From: JASJGK01 sp033791585
GTDB lineage: Bacteria > SAR324 > XYD2-FULL-50-16
Direction: 5' to 3'
Length of the DNA stretch: 20,582 nt
Assembly (NCBI GenBank): GCA_033791585.1
Contig: JASJGK010000259.1
Span: forward strand, 1 to 20,582
The notes below the pieces were generated by a model, which saw only the letters and a program-made list of their open reading frames with translations, did not search any database and was not told where the DNA came from. The translations under genes were made by a program, and so were the position numbers. How positions within the stretch are numbered: position 1 is the stretch's first letter; each line of letters opens with the position of its first letter. This document shows, in pieces, positions 1 through 4,824 of this stretch.

Positions 1-180
1 GGTTAGGTCAATTTGGTCGTAAGAAACACCAACTGGCTTTTCACCCTGTGACTTTAAAGGTCGCTGCCAGTGATTTGCAAGCCATTCTTGCTGTTTAGGG
101 GACTCAAATTTTTCTAGTTTATTCTCGCAGGATTGCAGAAAAAATAGCGGCAGGAGGAAGGTAAAAATTAGATTTTTCAT
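1..180 (-). CDS. Lipoprotein, N-terminal part only (possible multihaem cytochrome)
   Basis: Sixty codons are visible from an ATG at 178-180; the gene runs off the left edge. The protein begins with a short charged end and a hydrophobic stretch, then the lipobox LQSC with the lipidated Cys at residue 18, so it is an exported lipoprotein. The mature start (WLANHWQRPLKSQGEKPVG at about 35-53) resembles, from memory, the start of periplasmic multihaem cytochromes in which a similar W...PL..QG..P segment precedes the first CxxCH. No haem motif lies inside the window, so that is only a suggestion. There is no SD: the T-tract of the preceding terminator ends five bases from the start codon. The neighbour at 241-861 on the same strand is also a lipoprotein and carries haem c. 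Confidence 0.7.
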   Translation of the reverse strand, partial: MKNLIFTFLLPLFFLQSCENKLEKFESPKQQEWLANHWQRPLKSQGEKPVGVSYDQIDLT

Positions 181-185
181 AACTT

Positions 186-218
186 AAAAAAAAAGGGGCC
201 TAAATATTCGGCCCCCTT
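186..218 (-). terminator. Rho-independent terminator after the NPC-repeat cytochrome
   Basis: On the minus strand a GGGGCC/GGCCCC stem (195-200 with 210-215) with a 9-base loop is followed by nine T (complement of A186-A194). It lies just after the stop of the gene at 241-861. It ends almost at the start codon of the next minus-strand gene (ATG 178-180). Confidence 0.75.
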
Positions 219-240
219 AATTGTGTATTTGTTAGTTCTA

Positions 241-861
241 TTAATGATGCGCGCAAGGGTTACCCATGTCTTTATGCGTTGCACAGGGGTTGCCTACACC
301 ACAGGGATTGCCCATGTCTTTATGCATTCCACAGGGATTGCCCATGTCTTTATGCATTCCACAAGGATTGCCCATGTCTTTATGCATTCCACAAGGATTG
401 CTCATTCCACATGGGTTATGCATTCCTTTGCCATGCATAGCCATAAAATTGTAATAGGCGATCATTGCCTGCATTTTGTCGCTATCTTCAGCAATGGCCT
501 TACCTTTAAGTGGATTAGTGATGCAAAAGTTAATCATTTCAGGCAGCTTTACTGTTTTATTAACCATGTTCACATGGTGTGGAAAAGCCAAATTCAATTT
601 CAATTGTGCCCCGCCAGCGTGGCAACTAGTGCATGCCATGCCCGTTGTGCCTAAACTTGTATCATTCCAAAGCATTTTTCCTTTTGCTTCTAAGCTACAA
701 GGGTTGAGTTGGGTTTTCTTCATGCCACAAGGGTTCATGGTATCTGAGTGCATGGAGCTAGAACTGGCCTCGCTCATGGTTTTTGTCGTTTCTGGGGCCT
801 TGTCGCAGCCAAAAAGTAGTGCTGCACTAATCAAGGCAAAAAAGCCTAATTTGATTTTCAT
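241..861 (-). CDS. Haem c lipoprotein with C-terminal Asn-Pro-Cys repeats
   Basis: A 206-residue exported lipoprotein. The signal peptide ends in the lipobox LFGC (Cys19). A Ser/Met-rich linker with two NPC motifs (43-45, 53-55) leads into a small monohaem class I cytochrome domain. That domain has the haem motif CTSCH at 77-81, a conserved-looking INFC segment (Cys113) and a Met-rich helix near 139-147 that could supply the distal haem ligand. From 149 to the end the chain is a Cys-rich repeat: seven more NPC motifs (at 149, 155, 165, 175, 185, 191, 201), mostly in a 10-residue unit NPCGMHKDMG rich in His and Met. The cytochrome domain implies periplasmic electron transfer; the tail could bind metal or form disulfides, which is inference. 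A strong terminator follows. The opposite strand also stays open across the repeats but reads as nonsense. Confidence 0.88.
   Translation of the reverse strand: MKIKLGFFALISAALLFGCDKAPETTKTMSEASSSSMHSDTMNPCGMKKTQLNPCSLEAKGKMLWNDTSLGTTGMACTSCHAGGAQLKLNLAFPHHVNMVNKTVKLPEMINFCITNPLKGKAIAEDSDKMQAMIAYYNFMAMHGKGMHNPCGMSNPCGMHKDMGNPCGMHKDMGNPCGMHKDMGNPCGVGNPCATHKDMGNPCAHH
254..400 (-). repeat. 30-bp tandem repeat inside the cytochrome gene
   Basis: Three near-perfect copies of a 30-bp unit lie at 301-330, 331-360 and 361-390, differing at about one base. A partial copy (391-400) and a degraded copy (about 254-285) flank them. Each unit encodes one 10-residue NPCGMHKDMG repeat. The near-identity at DNA level, including synonymous positions, suggests recent slippage or recombination. 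Confidence 0.9.
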
Positions 862-1275
862 TTTTATCCGTTTATTACAGGTTCTGATTTTTTGAAGAAG
901 GGTGCCTTGAAAAATTCAAATTCAAAATTCGATTTAAAAAATTCAAGTGGTTCTAGCTCTTGGCGAATAATACTGCACCTAATTTATATAAGCAAATAAT
1001 TGCATAAACTTTTCTGTTTACAGGGTAATCCAATTAAAATTGATGTAAAAATAAGCTTAAGCTGTGCCTTTTCTAAACATTCTAAAGGATGAAAAAGTCA
1101 TAGCTGCTTTTACTTTTTTGCCAAATCGGCAGGGGAAGGTATTTTTCAAAAACTAGATCCAGTTTAAATAATTCATCTATACCTAGGTCTCCGCCAGTGG
1201 GGTAAGTCGCCCTTAAATTTTCAGTTTACTTATAGTTATTTTGTGGTATTTAAATAGAAAAAATTTAAAGGTAAT
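862..1275. other. Divergent intergenic region
   Basis: This AT-rich spacer of 414 bases holds the promoters of the cytochrome gene (minus) and the outer-membrane protein gene (plus). No credible ORF is present. At 906-947 the motif AATTCAA recurs and the block is bounded by CTTGAA and TTCAAG, so it could be an operator or hairpin in the cytochrome leader. Near 1241-1252 there is a GTGGTATTT string similar to half-sites near norB, without a partner half. I could not fix a -35/-10 pair. Confidence 0.4.
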
Positions 1276-2313
1276 ATGAAAAAGTTTATCGTTTGTAGCA
1301 TCTTGTTCATGCATTTCATCCCTACACTTTTTGCTGGTTCAGCTAATATTGAGTTATCAAATATCGACTCTAGTGACTCAAACCATTTGCAAACGGCCAA
1401 AGCAGGCACCCAGTTTGGCGTTTGGGCTGGTTTGCAACAGGGTAGCTACAGATTTGACAGCAGTATAGCAGCCGACGCAACAGGCTCAGGCTATAGTTTC
1501 AATTTTGATTACCCAATTGAAAGTGACCTTTTTACTGTCTTTTACGGTGTATCAAAACAGGCCACAACCCTTACAAGTGTAGAGTCAAATTCCACTTACT
1601 ACTTCGAGGATACCTCTGAGACATCCTCACCTCTTTCCGCTTTTGGGGTAAATTATTTGATGAATTTTGGAGGGGAAAACTATCTTTCGCTTGGGCTAAC
1701 CCTAGTGACTGCAACTGAAAAAGTTTCATACTCTTACTATTATTATCTATATGACTATGCTTACGAAGAAACTTACTCAGCAACGGGCAGCGCAAACCAC
1801 CGCTACAATGATTTTAGCCTTGCCTATGCAGGCGAGTTAAGTGAAACAGCTCGCTTTGCCTTAAGCTTTTCCCCAGCCGTAACATCCCAGAAAAACTACT
1901 CTGGTGACTATTCCGCATACACCTCTAGCCTCGGCCACGGCCAAAGGATAACTTTAGGTTTTGGGGCCCAAAAACAAGACAGCAGTATGGGAATCGACAT
2001 TACCTCTGAAGCAAAAAATGAAGATGTAGGGAGGGCTTCCAAAACCGAAATCAAACTAGATGGTCAGTTGCATATGGATCAGGGCGTTATAGGGGAAGCG
2101 AATCTTGTAACTTCCTCGCACATGGCTGTTTTGGGCGGGCAAGATTATCAGATACAGTCCTTTGGGGTTGCCCTATTTAAGAACATGACCAGCGCCACTG
2201 TAAAGGGCAGCGCGCAACAGACAAATGTCAGCTACTCCACCACCTCTGCCACTGGTGAACTTACAAATGCCACTTTTATGACTTTGGAGGCTAGCTTTTC
2301 AAAAAGTTTTTGA
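1276..2313 (+). CDS. Secreted beta-rich protein, probable outer-membrane beta-barrel
   Basis: A 345-residue protein with a classical signal peptide (positive MKK, hydrophobic core, likely cleavage after TLFA at residue 20). The mature part is rich in Ser, Thr, Tyr and Gly, has alternating polar/hydrophobic stretches typical of amphipathic strands, and ends in Phe, as most barrels recognised by the BAM machinery do. A striking Tyr-rich segment (about 152-167, nine Tyr) could be an aromatic girdle or an exposed loop. Only Cys7, in the signal peptide, is present, which is usual for outer-membrane proteins. The ATG has AAAGG a few bases upstream. It is transcribed away from the cytochrome lipoprotein. 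I cannot name a family; a porin or OmpP1-like protein of unknown substrate is possible. Confidence 0.82.
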   Translation: MKKFIVCSILFMHFIPTLFAGSANIELSNIDSSDSNHLQTAKAGTQFGVWAGLQQGSYRFDSSIAADATGSGYSFNFDYPIESDLFTVFYGVSKQATTLTSVESNSTYYFEDTSETSSPLSAFGVNYLMNFGGENYLSLGLTLVTATEKVSYSYYYYLYDYAYEETYSATGSANHRYNDFSLAYAGELSETARFALSFSPAVTSQKNYSGDYSAYTSSLGHGQRITLGFGAQKQDSSMGIDITSEAKNEDVGRASKTEIKLDGQLHMDQGVIGEANLVTSSHMAVLGGQDYQIQSFGVALFKNMTSATVKGSAQQTNVSYSTTSATGELTNATFMTLEASFSKSF

Positions 2314-2580
2314 GAAGCCCTAGTCACCAAAAATCTACTAATTTAGTATTGGAACAGTTTCATCCATTATACAAAATATAAAAATTATTATTTCTCATTT
2401 TACCAAGTCGTAAGTAGATTTTGATTGGTGATACTTTGCTAATTTTTCTTATTTATTTAAACACCCAACCCCTTAAAGAGGCCCAGTAAACCCTTTTTTG
2501 ATTTTGCATTAATTGGTGATAATTTGAATATTTGTTAACCACTCTTAAAGGCCAAAGACTTTTAAGCTCAGAAAGCCTAA

Positions 2581-2603
2581 AAAACGTGGGTGTCCCCACT
2601 TTT
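2581..2603. terminator. Weak terminator-like hairpin
   Basis: GTGGG-tgtc-CCCAC at 2586-2599 is flanked by AAAA and TTTT, so it could end transcription from either side. The stem is only 5 bp (plus A:T pairs across a bulged C) and it lies 270 bases past the nearest stop codon, so this is a tentative call. Confidence 0.3.
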
Positions 2604-2753
2604 AAGCTTAAAAATTTTAATAAAGGCCCCGAACCACAGGCTTTAAAGTCAGATTCTCTCTTTTTTATGAATTTTATATAAAAATACTAAATCATAAATT
2701 TCAACAACTTAAAATTCATTCTTTACAAAAAATGTAGACTTTACCACATAAAA

Positions 2754-2883
2754 CCTTGGGTTTCCCCCCAAGGGCAAAAAACATATTCTTGATAAGATAG
2801 GGTAAAGGCCCTACTATAGAATTAAGCCTGTAGGAAACTTGATAGGCTGTAAATGGGCCAAGCAAGCCCACTTTTATAGAGGG
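2754..2883 (+). promoter_or_regulatory. Structured 5' leader with mutually exclusive stems
   Basis: Three elements precede the gene at 2890. The first is a 7-bp hairpin CCTTGGG/CCCAAGG (2754-2760 with 2767-2773). The second is a nested structure with outer stem GGCCC/GGGCC (2807-2811 with 2855-2859) around AGCCT/AGGCT (2825-2829 with 2844-2848). The third is a competing hairpin TGGGC/GCCCA (2854-2858 with 2866-2870). The second and third share bases 2855-2858, so they cannot form together. The third ends eight bases before the SD AGAGGG (2878-2883). This layout is riboswitch- or attenuator-like, but I do not recognise a known class. Confidence 0.4.
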
Positions 2884-2889
2884 ATTACA

Positions 2890-3678
2890 ATGAATGCAAA
2901 TAGCCAAGCTTTAAAACAAAACGCAGTTGCCATTGAGGGTGCAGATATCGGCCAGGGATTCTCTCACCAGCTTTCTATGAATCGTGATTGGAACGAGGCC
3001 ATGAATGCCCTACACTACATCCTGCTGCGAAAATGGTACTATATAGGGATAGTCACCAACACTAAAATGAAAAGCAACAAACTCCTAAAACACGGGGTTG
3101 AGTTTTCCCGAAGACGAACCAAGGTGGATGTTGGCCTTAACTCTATTTTAGATCTCAGAGAAAATAGCTATCTCGGACTAAAGAAAAAAATCCGTGACCA
3201 CAGACAAAAAACAGGAAAAAATAATGACATTTGGCATTTTTCTTCCAACTGGAAAGAGCTACCAGCGGGCACCTGTTTAGTTGAGTTACACCAGTCCTTG
3301 TTGCGAACTCTATTGGGCAAAAAGGATGTGCGAAATGCCTTTGTGGTTTTCGATGGTAAAGCTTCAGTGAAAGACCAAAATTCAGCCATGATGATCATTA
3401 ATAAAGTCTTAACTGAAAAAGAATTCACCGAAAAATTATTAGAAAAGGCCAAAAATGACCAATCCGAGCCTTGTCTAACCAAGCAGGTGCATATTAGGCA
3501 GCCAGAGCTTTTGATTCGCTTTTTACAAGAAAATTTTATCATGGTTATTTCTAGCGTAATCCCAGAGGAAAAAATCCTTTTAGACAAATACTTTGATCAT
3601 CTAAAACTCTCAGGCCAGCAAACTGGTGAGCTTGATACCTTACAAAAAAAGGTCCTACGAGCCTGGGCACACATGTGA
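2890..3678 (+). CDS. Hypothetical protein, cytoplasmic
   Basis: Start chosen at ATG 2890 because AGAGGG lies six bases upstream; this gives 262 residues. An in-frame ATG at 2839 would add 17 residues but has no comparable ribosome-binding site. There is no signal peptide or membrane segment. The protein is basic in its first half (many Lys/Arg at about 50-110, including EFSRRRTK and KKKIRDHRQK), with hydrophobic strands later (NAFVVFDGKA at about 159-168, FIMVISSVIP at about 215-224). It ends in a charged helical region. Two Cys are seen (in AGTCLV and EPCL). I do not recognise the family. It stands alone between long spacers, with a structured leader before it and a strong terminator after it. 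Confidence 0.75.
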   Translation: MNANSQALKQNAVAIEGADIGQGFSHQLSMNRDWNEAMNALHYILLRKWYYIGIVTNTKMKSNKLLKHGVEFSRRRTKVDVGLNSILDLRENSYLGLKKKIRDHRQKTGKNNDIWHFSSNWKELPAGTCLVELHQSLLRTLLGKKDVRNAFVVFDGKASVKDQNSAMMIINKVLTEKEFTEKLLEKAKNDQSEPCLTKQVHIRQPELLIRFLQENFIMVISSVIPEEKILLDKYFDHLKLSGQQTGELDTLQKKVLRAWAHM

Positions 3679-4190
3679 CCCTTAAGGTTAGAATTTAATA
3701 TTACAAGGCCCATGGATGGCAAACGCAGATGGAAGACCTAAACCTTTAGATATATCATTTAGGTTAAGTCAAAGCCAATGGGTGGCAGACCATTTGCTCC
3801 CCCTACCCTTTACTTGTCCCTTAGGAGTTCCGCCTGGGGTGACTATAAAAAGCCATCAAGTTTTTAGGTAACTTGATGGCTTTTTTTGATTCTTCCATCT
3901 AACCAGTCACTTCTACTATTGACTACCAGTTTCCACAGTTACAGCTTCCCAAAGAATAACCATTAGTTTAAATTACTCAGAACATCAGCTTTTAAAGGAA
4001 AAAGTGACCTTGATTGCCGAAACAAAACAAACAAGGGTGCCCCCTCTTTTTGAGGTTTAACCCTTAAAGTGGATTTGAAACGCTTCATTATCTTATCAAA
4101 TAAGTAAAATGCGATTTCCAACCTAAGACAACTCAAACTGCCACAGCGACCCCCACTCAATAGTATAAGGCCCTAGGCCAACCAAGACCA
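3679..4190. other. Spacer with 3' structures and no credible gene
   Basis: The first 170 bases, before the terminator at 3847-3887, include a 7-bp stem ACCTAAA/TTTAGGT (3736-3742 with 3758-3764) and a GC-richer segment (3775-3840) with a possible CAATGG/CCATTTG pairing. This could be a long 3' UTR or a small RNA ending at the terminator. From 3888 to 4190 I see nothing convincing; the ORFs there have unlikely composition and no ribosome-binding site. The promoter of the 4191 gene must lie here. Confidence 0.4.
3847..3887 (+). terminator. Strong rho-independent terminator
   Basis: A perfect 12-bp stem AGCCATCAAGTT/AACTTGATGGCT (3851-3862 with 3870-3881) with a 7-base loop is followed by a T-tract (3881-3887) and preceded by AAAA. 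It should end transcription rightward from the 2890-3678 gene, or from a small RNA in between. It would be weaker leftward because only four A precede it. Confidence 0.9.
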
Positions 4191-4466
4191 ATGACCGAAT
4201 CAATTTTCCCACTTAAGACCTACACTTCTGCTGAATGTGTGCAATTTGTAATTGACATGCAAGCAATCAATCAAAAGCTATTTCATTATAAAGGTCGCTT
4301 TAGCTGGCAAGGGCCTGCTGTTTGGGTTGCCGATAACACAGGCCTTAAAATGACCTTAGATTTTTCTACCAACCCCGCACAGTGGGACAGATACAAAGAT
4401 GGCTATGTCGTTTTCCCTGTCAGGCAAGATGTTGGTGTCGAGATGACCGCCAATGAATCCCATTAA
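4191..4466 (+). CDS. Small hypothetical protein (91 aa)
   Basis: A 91-residue soluble protein without signal peptide. Its composition looks like a real folded domain rather than chance: several Trp (in FSWQGPAVWV and AQWDRYKDG), Gly and alternating hydrophobic residues suggest a small beta-rich fold. One Cys is seen, at residue 16 (SAECVQF). No strong SD precedes the ATG, which lowers confidence in the exact start. A terminator-like hairpin follows about 100 bases after the stop. I do not recognise the family, and no neighbour indicates a role. Confidence 0.6.
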   Translation: MTESIFPLKTYTSAECVQFVIDMQAINQKLFHYKGRFSWQGPAVWVADNTGLKMTLDFSTNPAQWDRYKDGYVVFPVRQDVGVEMTANESH

Positions 4467-4824
4467 TGCCACGGCTAGCATTCTCAACTAAGTTAACTTG
4501 GCTAAACCCTCAAGCTTTTTCCCCTTAACTAGCTTCTTTACTTTCTAAAATGTAACCTTTCAGCCTAGGCCTCAAATTACCCAGGCCTAAGGTCTTTTTC
4601 TAGCCTCTTAAAAAATCAATTTCTGGCTAAGTTTTACCTTATTGAATGGTTTAATTAACTGTAATTTTTAGCTTAATTTAAAATAGTTCACATTTACTGT
4701 TTACCAAAACTAGGCAAAGATCTTTTTTCTTTGTTTCCTGCCCAATATTTCTCCACAAAACCAAACGATTAAGATACACTTAGACTAAGTAGTTTCATGC
4801 AACACCCCTGTGAGAAGGAACCAT
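4467..4824. other. Intergenic spacer before the kinase
   Basis: An AT-rich gap of 358 bases. It contains one terminator-like hairpin at 4564-4599, and the promoter of the kinase operon must lie between there and 4812. I see no gene and could not choose a clear promoter. Confidence 0.4.
4564..4599 (+). terminator. Probable terminator after the 91-aa gene
   Basis: Stem TAGGCCT/AGGCCTA (4566-4572 with 4583-4589), extendable across one mismatch, with a 10-base loop. A short T-run (4595-4599) follows, interrupted just before by TC. It lies about 100 bases beyond the stop at 4466. Confidence 0.55.

Larger units (their letters stand above)
2314..2889. other. Long AT-rich spacer with repeats and hairpins
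   Basis: 576 bases without a credible gene. It contains a near-inverted repeat (CACCAAAAATCTAC at 2325-2338 and GTAGATTTTGATTGGTG at about 2414-2430). It also has a direct repeat ATTGGTGATAmTTTG at 2424-2438 and 2512-2526, and a second direct repeat ACTTTTAAGCT at 2558-2568 and 2598-2608. A small hairpin (2586-2599) follows. From 2754 a series of stems leads to the ribosome-binding site of the next gene. The terminator of the 1276-2313 gene should lie here but is not obvious. Confidence 0.5.

Noticed and set aside
254..400. Possible CRISPR array
   Set aside because: The units abut directly with no unique spacers and are in frame inside a coding gene; there are no cas genes.
223..654. Plus-strand ORFs across the cytochrome gene with repeated HVFMHST- or SLCIPQGLPM-type peptides
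   Set aside because: They are the antisense reading of the 30-bp repeats. The minus-strand gene has a signal peptide, a haem motif and a terminator, so it is the real one.
1240..1253. NsrR-like half-site GTGGTATTT before the outer-membrane protein gene
   Set aside because: No second half-site is present and the string is short and AT-rich; likely chance.
2716..2907. Minus-strand 63-aa ORF
   Set aside because: It overlaps the leader and start of the 2890 gene, and its composition looks like chance.
3711..3740. Nine-codon ORF (MDGKRRWKT) with AAGG upstream, a possible leader peptide
   Set aside because: Spacing to AAGG is too short, no regulated gene follows directly, and so short an ORF is expected by chance.
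3963..4160. Minus-strand 65-aa ORF
   Set aside because: No ribosome-binding site, unlikely composition and no supporting context.
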